Below, piece by piece: positions 12,625 through 25,712 of a stretch of 64,000 nt of DNA. How positions within the stretch are numbered: position 1 is the stretch's first letter; each line of letters begins with the position of its first letter. The notes beneath the pieces were generated by a model. That model did no database searches, had not been told where the DNA came from, and saw only the letters and a program-made list of their open reading frames with translations. This DNA is from Circinella umbellata (lineage: Eukaryota; Mucoromycota; Mucoromycetes; Mucorales; Lichtheimiaceae), in contig JAIWNF010000006.1 in the NCBI GenBank assembly GCA_025093555.1, positions 1,054,001 through 1,118,000 on the forward strand. Direction: 5' to 3'. The position numbers and the translations under genes are program-made.

Positions 12625-14503
12625 TTATATAGGAACTTGGTTACGTATACGTAATGTTGTATTGAGATTATTTTTAATACCAAGATCATATCGGAAATCT
12701 CGTCGAACCGCAGCTTCTTTGATTCCTTCAAATGAATTGATTTTATCCTGTTGTCCTGCTCCTTTTCTACCATCTGTAACTGCTAATAAATGGCGCCGTT
12801 CTTTTCTCGTCAATCCTTGTTCTCTTGCGTATACTTCTGCTTCTTCCAACCTTTTGGTTGCACTGACAGTTTCATCTTCTTCTTCACGCTATATAAACCC
12901 CATCGATATTCCAATAGATGTAAGATTCAAAGTTCACATATATAATTTTCTCATTTTCTTTAATAAATATAAAAGAAAAAGAAAAACTTACGTGTTTACG
13001 CAATCGTTGTCTAAAGAATCTAACATTTTGACGATGACCTAAACGTAATCCATTTTCTAATACAAGTTCAGTTTCATCACTTGTTGTTGTAGCTGGGGTA
13101 ATTTCTTGAAGTGGTTCAAAATTATAATAAGTTAATAAATCTTCTGGATCTTCACTGTCATCATAAGCCATTTTACAATGACCTTTATCCAACTATACAT
13201 ATATATATGTTACAAAAGAAAAAAGGTAATAACGGTGGTCAATAAAAGAGTTTCCCTTTTAAGCCATGTGAATCATAATATGTATATAAGATCATGTGGA
13301 AAAGGATATGATCGAATGAATAAATGTCTTCGGCTTACCATGTGGGCTCTTGCAGCTTGTGCAGTTTTCCATTCTTTACCACGACCATTACAATAAAGAC
13401 AAAGATGTTCATGATCAATTTTATCAGCCAAATAAGTAATTAAACCTTTTCGATCATGAAGATATTCTTCATCAGGAAGAAAGAATCCATGATATTTAAC
13501 CATATGTAAAACATTTTCATCAAAATCGTTGCTAGGAAACGAACAAAATAAACATAATCGTAATGGATCATTATTAAGTAAATAAGATTTCTTGGCCATC
13601 TTATGATCTTCTTCTAGATCGGATAGATCGGATAGATCGGACTGATCAGAAAAGAGTGGAGCAAGTTGTTGTTGTTGCTGCTGTTGTGGACCATAGTTAT
13701 TATTAGTGTTGTTGTTGCTGTTGTTGTTACTAGGATAGTTACAAGTGCCTAAAATTTCACTTTTAATTTCCATTTCTCTATGTTTCTTGGATTGCATATG
13801 GTTATGATATCCATTTTCAGAATAATAAGATTTACTATCATTATTATAAAAATAAAAAGATTAACAAATAAGAATAATAACGCTTTTATTTGTATTAACT
13901 ATTCAAGAAAACCCCACTTACCGGCAAACAGCACATTCATAAATTAAGCCTTGGCGTTCTTCAGCTTCTCTATTTTGTGCTTGCTGCGCTACAAACAATT
14001 TTTTTTTTTTCAATTTTTAGGTTATTCAATGATTTTTTACCCAATACATAAAAAAGTAAAATAAAGTTACCTAAAACTTTTTGTGCAAATTGTTCGGCAT
14101 TAAGTGGAACGAGATCTGCAATCTTACGTTTAAGATTGTATTTATGCCAACTAAATAATAATATTATTTTTTTTGTTTGGTTTTTTTTAGGTGACGGACG
14201 ACGTTAAATCAGTTAGCCGATTAAATATGATATATATATATTACTTTTTGGGAGAGGGTGCGTGAAGATTACAGAAAAAAAATATTTTTTGAGTTCGGTT
14301 TTTTTTTTGGGTCAAGTGAGTGGTTGCTAGGAGATAAAGGGACTGAGAAGTTTTTTTCCTTACTCTGTTCTACAATGATTACGTTGTCTTTCGCTTGTTG
14401 GAAAAGCGATACGACAGGTAATGCAAGTAAATGCAGCACTAGTATTTCTAGTTGGCATAGGTGGTTGTCTTTGAAAAGAAGATGTTGATATTGCTGCGGA
14501 CAT
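12625..14503 (-). CDS. REI1: Rei1/ZNF622-type 60S biogenesis zinc-finger protein
   Basis: Cytoplasmic pre-60S maturation factor (Rei1/Reh1/ZNF622 family) that helps release Arx1 and proofreads the polypeptide exit tunnel. It is about 430 residues in six exons. The start at 14503 (MSAAIS) precedes the first C2H2 finger: CITC with HCRTDWHKYNLKRK across an intron at 14364/14152, the family hallmark. The second finger follows, YECAVCRKSYYSENGYHNH. A Q/N/SDLSDL low-complexity insert at 13600-13720 precedes the LCLFC...HMVKYHGFFLPDEEYL finger and LCLYCNGRGKEWKT, also diagnostic. The C-terminal exon contains RDFRYDLGIKNN, matching the conserved tail inserted in the exit tunnel. TAA lies at 12625-12627. 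It is divergent from the small gene at 14851. Confidence 0.93.
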
Positions 14504-14850
14504 GAGGTCGATAATAAATATTAAAGAGTGAGAGAGTGAGAGAAAGGCTGATAAGACAAGACCAGAGAGAGAGAGAAGAGATCACATGTGCTGAGTTTTT
14601 TTTTTTGTATGTTTGAGTTTTTTTAACACATTTCACTAATTCTCTTTCTTGAAGGAGAATCTTAAGTCAGGTCTATTATGGTTGAAACCGTATAAAAGAA
14701 AGAAAAGAGATGAACCGGTTGTTTTTTCCCTTCTTTTTCTCTCTTTTTTTTATTTATTTATTTATTTTATATTTTTCTGCTTTTTTTTTTCTTTCGCTCA
14801 CACTTTCTCTCACTTTGCTAAAAAAAAACAAACTTGATTATAATACAAAT
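14504..14850. promoter_or_regulatory. Divergent promoter region
   Basis: A 347-base spacer between Rei1 (-) and a small plus-strand gene. It contains a GAGAGAG/CTCTCTC stretch at about 14525-14580 and T-rich pyrimidine tracts at 14720-14815, typical of fungal leaders. I cannot point to a clear TATA box. Shared regulation is an inference from position only. Confidence 0.35.
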
Positions 14851-15273
14851 ATGTCACAACAACAACCCAAAGGGTTTTTTAATCGACGATTCACTGCTCA
14901 AGCGGAATCATCACCTCCTTTTCTTCATGATACTGCCGGAAATGACTTCAAAAAATTGATTGAAAAATCTCGTAATAAAGAAATCATTGCGTCTTCGTCG
15001 ATAGGAAAACAACAAACAAAACAATCATCTTTAAGATCAACAAAAACAACAACATTAAAACCTCATGGATTTGCAGTAGGTGAACCTATTATATTACCAT
15101 TGCCACCTAATTATAAACGACCGACACCTGGTGTATTAGATAAAGTATATGATTGGCTTTTTACACATGAAGATAGATACTTTAATAATGATCGCAGTTA
15201 TTTAAGTCAAGATATCTTCCCAGAAAATGATGATCGAAATTCAATTCAAAAGGTAAATATTTATAAAATGTGA
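14851..15273 (+). CDS. Small protein of unknown function
   Basis: An open frame from MSQQQPKGFFNRRF to TGA at 15271-15273, 140 residues. It has a basic, Ser/Thr-rich first half and a more ordered second half (LPPNYKRPTPGVLDKVYDWLF, then DRYFNNDRSYLSQDIFP). The ATG at 14851 is chosen because upstream sequence in this frame is only low-complexity Phe/Leu. A possible donor, GTAAAT, sits at 15253, nine residues before the stop, so the last residues may be intronic and an additional 3' exon may exist. I could not find a convincing continuation in the next 300 bases. No signal peptide or membrane segment is seen. I do not recognise a family. Confidence 0.55.
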   Translation: MSQQQPKGFFNRRFTAQAESSPPFLHDTAGNDFKKLIEKSRNKEIIASSSIGKQQTKQSSLRSTKTTTLKPHGFAVGEPIILPLPPNYKRPTPGVLDKVYDWLFTHEDRYFNNDRSYLSQDIFPENDDRNSIQKVNIYKM

Positions 15274-17236
15274 TGTGAAAGGACAAAAAAGCTAGCTGTA
15301 TACAAAAAGAAAGTGTGAGAGAAATAAAAATACTAAACCCATCATCCATTCTCTGTTTTTCAATCCGCATGACAAGACAACGGATCGGAAAAAACTATAT
15401 TTTTCGTCTTCATGATTTTTATAGAAAAATAAACCCATCAATGTGGGTTAGCCGCGTTTATTCTTTATTCTTGTCCTTTTTTCTTGTTATGCTCTTGTTT
15501 ATAAACATTATATATATTATTATTACGTATTCAAATAAAAAAAAAACATTCATTTGTATCATTATTTTAAAGTATACCTTTCTTTTTCTTGTTTATTCGA
15601 ATGATAATAATAGAGTGAATAGCTAAGAATACATCATTTAACATATGAAATCACATTTTCTGCTGTTGCTTTTTCTTTTACCGCCATTTGTGTAATTATG
15701 CAACAACTGTGAAAATATTCTAATGAACAACGGCATTGGTTGCTTAGCAAATTACATTGGAATGTTGGTAGGACAAAACTTGATTAAAATAAACTTTCAT
15801 CTATCATCTCTTTTGCATACTTTTTTTGACTCTTTTTCATTTTTTGATGTACTTAATAAAATATGGGAGGTTCATTGATTTGGTATTACAGACATAAAAC
15901 CCGCTTAAATACTTCCTGTTCGGGGATGGATCATGGATGAATAAATGTGCTTGGTTGGTTGATTCTCTTTACTCTTTTTAAAACAAAATGACTGGTACAT
16001 ATTGTTTAGAATCATATAACATTATGACGTATCATAATAAGTGTCTTATATTGTCACGTGAATAGGAATGATGTAAGAAGGAGTTTTTATGCATGTAAAC
16101 AATTAAAGAAACAGTAAAAGATAAAATATATAATTTTTTGACAGTTAGATAAAATATGAGTTGTAATGATAAATATAAAAAATTGAACTCCTCCTTTCTC
16201 TCTTTCCCTCTCTTTCTGCGCGCAATACCCCCCCCCAACTCCTCTCTCTCTCTTCCCCTTCTCCGAATATACTGTATATAAATATATATTGCAGATTTAT
16301 GCGGCTCTAAATTCAAATAGTAAAATTCATTACATGAAGAAAAAGAAAAAACCAGATGAGCGTTTCCCATATTAAGCAAAGAAAACCTGTGTATAGAAAA
16401 TAAAAGGGGGTGGGGAGAAGGTTAAGATAGGGTAGGAGTTGCTTTATGTATAATTCTGCATAGATAAAGTTTGGTCATCGTCCATTTATACATTAGAAAA
16501 CTAAAATGTTACGTATTGCCGACATATAAATACATCTTTTCACATGACTTATAATGATAGATATGAATAATAGTTACGTATGCTTAAATCTGAAGATGTA
16601 TTTAATTATTATAGTTGGTGCATAATAATAAGGGATTGTCATTTCGTATACGTAAATATAAAGAATGAGTGCGTGACAATGGGTTATATTTCGTTTCTAT
16701 AGTAGTCTTACGTACCTAATAAATTTTTAAAGGTTATAACAATATATATATATTACTGATTGTATTGAATTTACATTACAGTCAAGAACAGATGACCGAG
16801 TCATAATATCATTCTATAAAAAGAAGATAGCCACACTAGATCAATGGAATATCTTTTTTGGATGAAATCGAAACCCCCCTATTTTTTCTAATTCTCTCTT
16901 TCCAATAGCCAGGTCTGTGGAAGAATTATTTGTTTGTTGTTCATTGTTATCGTAGTATCAACTATAAGAAAGAGGAATGAATATTTTTTTTATCAATCTA
17001 TCAGCTCAACTCCCAGTAACTCGGATAAATACAAGAAAAACAATGTATTTACTATGCAAAATAGTAATTAAAAAAGATGGAGTAAAAAGATTTAAAAGGA
17101 CGCGAAAATTTCATACGCGTTTCGAATAGGCGTGTTCCTTTTTTTTTTCTTATTGTCCTCCGCTCTCTTTACATTTCAACACCACACACCTTTCTTTTTT
17201 TGCTTGTTATATTTATACTGTTCATCGATCGATACC
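15274..17236. other. Intergenic region
   Basis: Nearly 2 kb without recognisable genes. It is AT-rich with a C8 run and CT microsatellites at 16197-16265. The minus-strand open frame over 16032-16379 is driven by that low complexity. The last ~100 bases are a pyrimidine-rich leader for the condensin gene. Confidence 0.5.
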
Positions 17237-20200
17237 ATGTCTGGCGGTTCTTTCGTATTACACGATGAATTATTACGATTACAACAAGAAGATGAAAATA
17301 ATTATTATATACCAAATGAAGTAGCTATTCAAGGAAAAACAAAAGGAGAATTGACACGTTACTTATATGGTCCGCTATATATATAGAAGATAATGAATAA
17401 ATAATTCAAAGTAATGAAAAGAAATACTAATTTATTATTATTTTTTGTTATAAATTATAGATATTACCGATAGAATTGAAGTAGCATCAGATAATATTAG
17501 TGATCCTTTGGTATTTGATAAGATTCGCAGTTTTTTAAAGTATGTGTATATATAGACTCTGTTCTTATTCTCTGTATGTATATAATATACTCACGTTTTA
17601 TAACTTTTTATTAATATCTAGAAACTTTCAACATCTAGCAAGAGAGATTGCTGCAAAGCTAATGGATAGTCTTTTATCTGGTAAGTAAAAATAAAAATAA
17701 AAACAGCAAGCTTACATGTTTGTATACATGATATACATACAACCCAAATAAATAATCATATTCATTATCATTATATTGTTATATAGCATTCAGAGCAGAA
17801 ATTAAAGCAACATCAGATGATCTTGATAATAATGAAAAAGATACATTTGTTGGTCATCGTCAAAGTCTTGAACATTATGGATTCTTGGTACATTGGATTT
17901 TAATTGTATCCGAACAAAGTTCATCATTATCATCCGTAGTTGCCACCTCAAGTTCAACGAAACCCAAGGTATTAATATATAACATCTAGATATATATGTG
18001 TTAACTAACAACAAAAATGAATCTTATCTTAATTAGAAAGGAAAATCTCGAGCAACAGAAGTGACGGATTGGACTGCTCAAAAAACGAAAGCGTTTGATT
18101 TAATTGCACGATTACTTGAAATCAAAATATCTAAAATATGGACTTTGACACCTGAACGGCAAACATTTATTAGTCTTTTTACTAAACCTGCATTTCAACT
18201 CTTTGAAGACCCCGCAACATCAAAATCACATAGTAAAGAAATAAAATATCGTGCATTTCGTATTCTTGGATTATGTATAAAATATTATGGTTATATGTTT
18301 GGTAATAATTATTTATTATTAGTAAAGAATAGACGAATCGATTATTCAAAGAGATGCTATTTTATTAACTTAGTCTTATGTTTCATTTTTAGCTGCACAA
18401 ACAACTATTATGCAAGACTTACAATATTGGGAACATTCTGCAGAACCTATGGCTGAATTATTAAAATATTTAGTTGAACAACAAGATTATACACAATTAG
18501 CAGATGAAATTCTACGAGAAATTAGTAATAAGGAATTTAAGGATGTTTCATCCAAAGAAGTTAAAGATTCTCCTAATGCAAAAACATTTGCTGCTTTTCT
18601 TATTAAATTGACTGATCTTTCACCAAAAACTGTTCTTAAAAATCTTGGTTTACTTATTCATCAGCTTGGAAGTGAGGTAAATGATCTTTTCCTTTTATTT
18701 TGCTCTTCAACTTTTCTTCATCCTTTTTTTTTATTAACTAACTATTATTATTATTAGTCATATACAATGCGTATGGCTATTATTGAAGCATTGGGTGGAT
18801 TAATTATTGAATTAGCACGTCAAATGGATGATAATCCTTCTCAAAAAGAACAAATAAATGGATTTTTTGATATATTGGAAGAACGTATGCTTGACCCAAT
18901 AGCTTTTGTACGATCCAAAGTTCTGCAAACTTATCTTCGAATATTAGAGTAAGTAATTATTAAACAATGGATAATCATTAATTGCTTTTCTTATTTTAAT
19001 TAACCTCGTTGTTTATAAATATGAATAATTTAAATAGACTCAAAATTAAGTTCCCAAAACGACGTTATGCATTAAGTGTTTTGGCAGTACGACATTTACA
19101 AGATAAAAGTAGTATCGTTCGAAAATATGCAATTCGTGTATTAACAAAACTTACAATGACACATCCATTCAGTATGTATGGTGGTGAATTGGATTTAGAA
19201 AGTTGGCAAGCTAAATTGGATAAGATAAAAGAAGAAATTGCAGTAAGTTAATTTTTTTATTCTTATTTTATTTGGAAAAGAAGAAAACTAAACTATTATA
19301 TAAAAATCTAATGTTTTTTGAAACGAAAAAAAATATATTTGATAGAGTGTTACAAGTGAAGATGATATTCCTCCAACTATTGCTATTGCACCCATCACCT
19401 TGATAGATAAACAAGAACGGGGAGAACTTGATAAAAATGAACAAGGAGATGAAGTAACAGCAAAACATACAACAAATGATCAAGATTCAGATGTTGAAAT
19501 GGATGAGGTTGATAAAGAAGGGGATAATAACAACGACAACGATATGAAAGATACAAATAACGAAGAGAAAGAACAACAACAGCAAAATAAAAGTGAAACC
19601 AACTCTTCTTCTCAGGCATCATTACAACAACAACAACCAAAACTAACGGTGATTTCACCTGAAAAAATGCAACAATTGACATTAATGAAAACATTTCATA
19701 ATGATGCTGTTAAATTTATTCTGCAGCTTCATACAGCCATGCCTTTAATTTGTCAATTATTATCATCTAAATCAAAGCCTGAAGTATTAGAAGCTATGGA
19801 ATTACTTGTTACAGCGCATGAATATAAAGTGAAGCTAGCATCGGTAAAAATAATAATAATCAGATTTCCCAACTCTTTCATTATTATTATAGTTATTATT
19901 CCACTTGGATCATACTATATCTAATCACTTTTAATAATCAATGAATCATCCGTTTTACTATATAGGAAGGAATTCGAAAAATGCTTCATTTAATTTGGAC
20001 TAAAGATACAAGTGATGAAGGTAAAGGGGTCAAAATGAAACTTTTAGAATGTTATCGAAAACTTTATTTTGATCCAGATGCTCGACTGAATCAACGCGAT
20101 AATATCAATACAATTGCTCGTAACTTGATTCAACTTACCTTCAACACAACCTTGGCTGAATTAACCTCACTGGAACAATTATTAAGTACCGTCATGGCAG

Positions 20201-22771
20201 AGGATATATTGGGTGATGTGGTCATTGAAAAATTATGGAATGTTTATGGATTTACGGGTGGTAATATTCCAAAAGAGCAACGTCGTGGTGCCATTATTAT
20301 TCTGGGTATGTTGGCAAAAGCAAGAACAGAAATTGTAAATGAAAAAGTGGATACTTTATTACGTATTGGTCTTGGTCCATTGGGGAAAGCGGATTTATCA
20401 TTAGCAAGATATACCTGTATTGCTCTTCAACGACTTGCAGGTTCTAAAACTCCCGAAAAAGGTAAAAAGAAGTTTTTTTTTATTTAATGTATCAACGGTT
20501 TGTAATTGATTTTGGAATTTAACATAATCATCAAATGAAATTATTACGGCCTAATTATATAGGAAGAAGTGCACATGCAGGTATTCGATTACCAATGACT
20601 CATCCAGTATTTAATCGACTTAAGGATATGACTGAACTTCCGAGTCAAGAAATGGAATGGTTCAGTATGACAGAACAAGCCATCAACGCAATATATATGC
20701 TTGGTGAGCATCCTGATGTATTATGTGCTGAAATTATCCGCGACAAGACAATCAAAGTATTTGGTGGCGACCGTTCACGATCAGAAACACCGTTGTCATC
20801 CCCTGACGATACCAACAGTAATAATACTGGAACCCAAATGGAAATTGACTATGATATGAGCTTATCACAACAAGTGTTACCTTATCCACAAAATCCAATT
20901 CATCAAAGTGCCATGGAATTAAGTCAATTATTATTCATGGTGGGCCACGTGGCTCTAAAACAAATTGTTCATTTAGAAATTATTGAAGCAGCATGGAAGA
21001 AGAAGAAGACCAAGTCGGACGCTGACAATAAAAAAAAGGAAAACACTAAGGATAAAGATAATAATAATGCCAGCAATGACAATAGCAATAATAACAACAA
21101 TAATACGTCGATGGATGATGAGTTAGAACAAGTCGGTGGTACGGCAGAAGATGATATTGGTGATACAATCACACATATTCGAGAACGCGAAGTATTATTC
21201 GGTCCCAATTCCTTATTGGCACGTTATGGACCGTTATTAACCGAAATATGTACACGCAACAAGGTATACACGGATCGGACACTTCAGGTGATGGCCACCT
21301 TGGCCTTGGGAAAATTTATGTGTGTCAGTTCGGATTTTTGTGAAAAGAACCTACAGCTTTTATTTACAATCCTTGAAAAATCCAAGGACGCAACGATTCG
21401 TAGCAATATCGTCATTGCTCTTGGTGATATGGCTGTTTGTTTTAATACTTTAATTGATGAAAATATATCTTTTCTTTATAATCGATTGGGCGATGATAAC
21501 AACATTGTCAAAAAGAATGCCGTCATGGTATTAACTCATTTGATTTTGAATGGTATGGTCAAAGTAAAAGGTCAAATCAGTGAAATGGCAAAATGTTTAG
21601 AAGATCCAGATCAACGTATTGCCGATTTGGCCAAGTTATTTTTTACGGAGTTAGCAACCAAGGATAATGCCATTTATAATAATCTTCCGGATATTATAAG
21701 TAACTTGACAAGTTGCGAGCCAAAAGTCGATGAAGAGATTTTCCGTCGTATCATGCGATTTGTATTCTCATTTGAATTCGCTGAAAAGGTAGTATAAAAT
21801 AAGATAAAAAAAAAATGCTATTTTTTTCTAACATGATACACTATTTTATTTTATTATAATTACTTAATTAGGAAAAACAAGCCGAAAATGTGGTTGATAA
21901 ATTATGTCAACGATTTACAAATACAGAAGATGAACGGATTTGGCGAGATATTGCATTTTGTTTATCACTGTTACCTTTCAAGTCGGAACGAAGTGTTAGA
22001 AAGTTATTGGAAGGATTACCCAGTTATCAAGACAAATTACATATTGAATCTGTTCACAAGAGTTTTCAAGAAATTATTTTAAAGGTATATATCATTAATT
22101 CTTTGTCTTTTTTAATTATTATTATTCTATAAATCTCATTTCTTTTTAATTATTTCAGGGTCGATTACAAAAAGCAAGTAAACCTGAACTTAAAGCCGCA
22201 TTGGATGAATTAGATCAAAAAATACAAGAAAAGAGTGGTGAAAAACAAGGTGAAGAAAATAAAGAAGAGGATAAAAATGAAGATAATGAAGGAGATCAAG
22301 TAGTAGAAAAGGATGAAAGACAACAACAACAACAAAAACTAGAACTAAATGAAGATCGGGAACAACAAGAAGAAGCCAACAAGAAAAAGTCTAGTATAAC
22401 TACTAAACCAAAGGCACCGAAACGAAATTTAAGAACAAAAGGTAAAAAAAAAAGCACGCCGTATAGGTGTGCGGGGTTTTTTTGGGAAAAGAAAAAAGAA
22501 CAAATCTGACAGTTCCGCCGTTTATATTTTTTGTATGTACTCTTCGTATGTAGCAACCACACGATCAAGTAGTAATGCTAATAGTGATATTAAGACAAGA
22601 ACAACAACATCACAACGGAAAAAATCTACAGAAGTCCAACATAAACGTAAACGAAGGTACGATGAAAGTAGTGATGATGAAGATGAAGAACTAGATTTGG
22701 AAGACAATGACGATAATGATGTAGTAGACGAAGAATCATCATCGGATGATTTTATGGAAGAAGATGAATAA
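17237..22771 (+). CDS. YCS4: Condensin complex subunit 1 (Ycs4/Cnd1/NCAPD2)
   Basis: About 14 exons and 1,440 residues, a HEAT-repeat non-SMC subunit of condensin that binds the kleisin and DNA and drives mitotic chromosome compaction. The N-terminus (FVLHDELLRLQ) and the Cnd1 N-domain span exons 1-6. Long HEAT blocks follow, for example IGLGPLGKADLSLARYTCIA near 20370 and the conserved C-terminal core near 21290-21680 (LATLALGKFMCVSSDFCEKN type, SNIVIALGDMA, NAVMVLTHLILNGMVKVKG). Acidic/Gln-Asn inserts interrupt it at 19440-19640 and 21010-21110. The tail is highly charged (22200-22771) with a Lys-rich then Asp/Glu-rich end, TAA at 22769-22771. Exon 1 (17237-17369) ends at an atypical GTCCGC donor; it joins 17461 to give the DITDRIE reading. 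Codon use and introns look like neighbouring host genes. Confidence 0.95.
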
Positions 22772-23518
22772 GGTACACCTGCTTGTCACCGTGTATTGAA
22801 AATCATTGGATGTATATATATATATATTTATAAATAAAATAATACTGTAGTAGTAGCAATAATAATAGTATTAAGAGTATTATCAGAAGAAAGTGTGGGG
22901 AGTGGGGATAAATAAATAAATATGATTATTTTTCAGGTAAAAACAAGATTTTTTTTTTGTTTTTTTGTATATGTTAGTAGTTCCTCAATACTTCCGACCA
23001 ATTAATCGCAGATTATGGTTCGGATTATAATGAAAAGTAGCCGATACAAAAGCGAACCTGTTTATATATTGTTGTTGTTGAGAAAAAGGTCCAAACAATA
23101 CAATTTGGTTTCGGGGACATTATCGCCCCTCTATTACTTAGTTACAAATATATATTTTCTCTTCCATTTCCTATTTTTTCTCAAGTCATCATAAGATTAA
23201 TCAATATCAATTTTAATATTATTGCAACTTGTAAATCTCAAATCATTCTCTCTCCCTCCCTCCATCCCTCCCTCTCTCTCTCTCTCTTTTTCCCTTTCTT
23301 TTGTTGTCATTATTATTTCCTTAAAACGGACTTCTGTTATTCTTTTACAACGGAGAAATAATAGTAGCTTCTTTTCATTTTTTTGTTTTTACTTGCACCT
23401 ATCAATATAATATAATTATCTAATATTATACATATATATTATATTATATTTATAAATATAATATCCAACTTTTAGTATCATTTATCATAACAATAATTAT
23501 CATCATCAATTTTATACA
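22772..23518. other. Intergenic region with pyrimidine-rich leader
   Basis: The 3' flank of the condensin gene, then the promoter of the C2H2 factor. It includes a long CTCCCTCC/CTCTCT tract at 23250-23300 and an AT-only stretch at 23400-23470. No gene is seen. Confidence 0.5.
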
Positions 23519-25375
23519 ATGAGAAGCTCTGCCGAGCCGACTGACGTACATCCTTCTTCAGTTGGTGACTCGAGACGTGGCTCGCGTAGTGGCAAACCAA
23601 AATTATTCCAATGTACAGGTTATGGAGATTGTCGTATGGTATTCACTCGAAGTGAACACTTGGCTCGTCATATGAGGTAAAAATAACTAGTTTAAGAGTT
23701 ATTATATAGACAAGCTATCTAATAATAATAAATTAAATTAAACCCCTAGGAAGCATACAGGCGAAGTAAGATAATATTAATAATAATAATAATAATATAT
23801 AAAGTCATGTGTATTAATTAAGACTCTTATGATCTTAACTCATATATATATATATCTTTATTTGGTTTTTATCTATTACCCCTCTTATAGAAACCATTTA
23901 AATGTATTGTTCCCGGGTGTGAAAGAATGTTCAGTCGTTTTGACAACATGATGCAACATACACAAACACATAATAAAAGTCGTTCATCGAGACGAAGTAA
24001 AAGTAATATTAATCATCATCCCAAGAAAAAAACTACTCCCGAAGAACATCATCATTCACAACAAAATTATCCAGGAATGCCATCACCACCACCGTCACGT
24101 CGTAGTTCTGTTCAAAGTAATCTTGCACATCAACCCCGTTTTTCAGATGAAGAGGAAGATGAGGAAGAAGATGAATATCATGAAGCAGAAGATGTTGATA
24201 GCGATGCAAGTTATCATCCGCCTACGCATCGACGACGTCAGAATGCAAAGGAGCAACGAGCTATGATGGCTCAGTTACGTCGTTTAAGTCAAGAAGAAGC
24301 TGCAATGAATTATCAACACTATCATGCTAACCCATATCAACAGCAACAACCACAACATTATCAACAGCCTTTATATTATCCTTCCTATAGTTCAATTTGG
24401 CCTCCTCCACCCGGTGTACTTCAACCCCAGCTTCATCAACCACAACAACCAATGGAGCATCCTCCACCACCACCTATGATGGGCCATTCCATTCATCCTC
24501 ATGCCCAAGCACTCTCCTTTCAACCAACATCAACAACAATGGGTAGTCATGTTCCACTTGCAGTTCACCCAGAGACACCTCCATCCCCAACGGAATCGGC
24601 GGACATGACGGACTATTCTTCAACATCTTCTTCCTATTACTATAATAGTAATAACAATCATAATAATAATCGACGTCGTAATCTATCTCATCATCGAATT
24701 ACACCTCAAGTACACTTTCATCCATATCGTCCACGAAAATATTATAAGAGCACTAGTGACGACAATGAAGAAGAAGAAGAAGAAGAAGAAGAAGAAGAAT
24801 ATGAAGAACAAGTAAATGCTAATAATAATAATAATAATAATAACGCTGAAGAACAAGAGGAAGAACAAGATGTTGAAATGATAGACAATCAACCATCAAC
24901 AAAAAAGCAACAACAACGTCACCGTCGTGGTTCACAAGATTTTTTGGCGGGCCAAATGATTTTACCACGATTAGCAAGTTACTTGGTTAAAAACCCAGGA
25001 GAATCCCCAGAGAGTTATTTATTGCATCATCACCATAATAATAATAATACTAATAATAATAACTATTGTACTAAAAAGATTTCTGTCGATAATAATAATA
25101 ATAATAACGATAATACTATTACTACCATAACAGCAACTACAACATCTACAACAACATCATCATTATCATCACCTAAAACTCGTCGATTATCCGTTCAAGA
25201 TCTGTGTAATCCAATTGAAGCACTCGAGCCCACAGCCACTCCAGACCAAGAGAATGGTGTTGATTTAACTGAAGATGAATTTCAGGCACTACAAGGTTTT
25301 GGTCGATTTAGATTAGTTGCTATTGCATCTTCTGAGAGTACAACCACTAGTAGTAGCAAAGTAATAACAGAATGA
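23519..25375 (+). CDS. C2H2 zinc-finger transcription factor
   Basis: Three exons (23519-23676, 23750-23765, 23891-25375), 552 residues. Two tandem C2H2 fingers sit at the N-terminus (about residues 30-85). Finger 1 is [20 protein letters not shown], with the wide C-x5-C spacing seen in fungal Msn2/Seb1-like factors. The TGEKPF linker is split by introns. Finger 2 is [19 protein letters not shown]. The 16-base middle exon encodes the RKHTGE linker. The rest is low complexity: Pro/Gln-rich, a long Glu run (24768-24800), Asn runs, and [19 protein letters not shown] Ser-Pro motifs near the C-terminus that could be phosphosites. I expect a nuclear DNA-binding regulator recognising a short AGGGG-like site by analogy with its finger type; the actual target is unknown. 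Confidence 0.9.
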
Positions 25376-25712
25376 AAGAAAATTAACTTTTCATATGTAT
25401 TTTTAAAATGTCTCCCCTATTTTTTTTTTTTACTTGCATGTGTGTATGTTTTGCTCATATGGGCTATTAAGTGTTACTGTGGTTGTTATTAAATTTTGGC
25501 TACTAGAAATAAATAAGGGCACAAAATTTACACTCTTATCTTTCTTAAACAAAAACTTTTTTGTCTCTTAAAAAATATTGAACATTCATTGTCGATGCCT
25601 AACCTCTCAGTAAGACAAATGTTCGCAATCTTTTAATGTTTGCCAAAAACAACCATGTGTATAACGAAAAGTTGTATTAACCTCTTTAATCTTCTGTCAC
25701 CTGGAACATATT
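25376..25712. other. Convergent 3' flanks
   Basis: Spacer between the end of the C2H2 gene (+) and the end of an unknown minus-strand gene. It is AT-rich and I see nothing else. Confidence 0.45.

Noticed and set aside
16197..16265. CT/C-rich microsatellite as a possible regulatory element
   Set aside because: Simple repeat with no partner gene close by; nothing supports a function.
24683..24892. Minus-strand hydrophobic ORF in the C2H2 gene
   Set aside because: Mirror of the Glu/Asn codon runs of the real gene.
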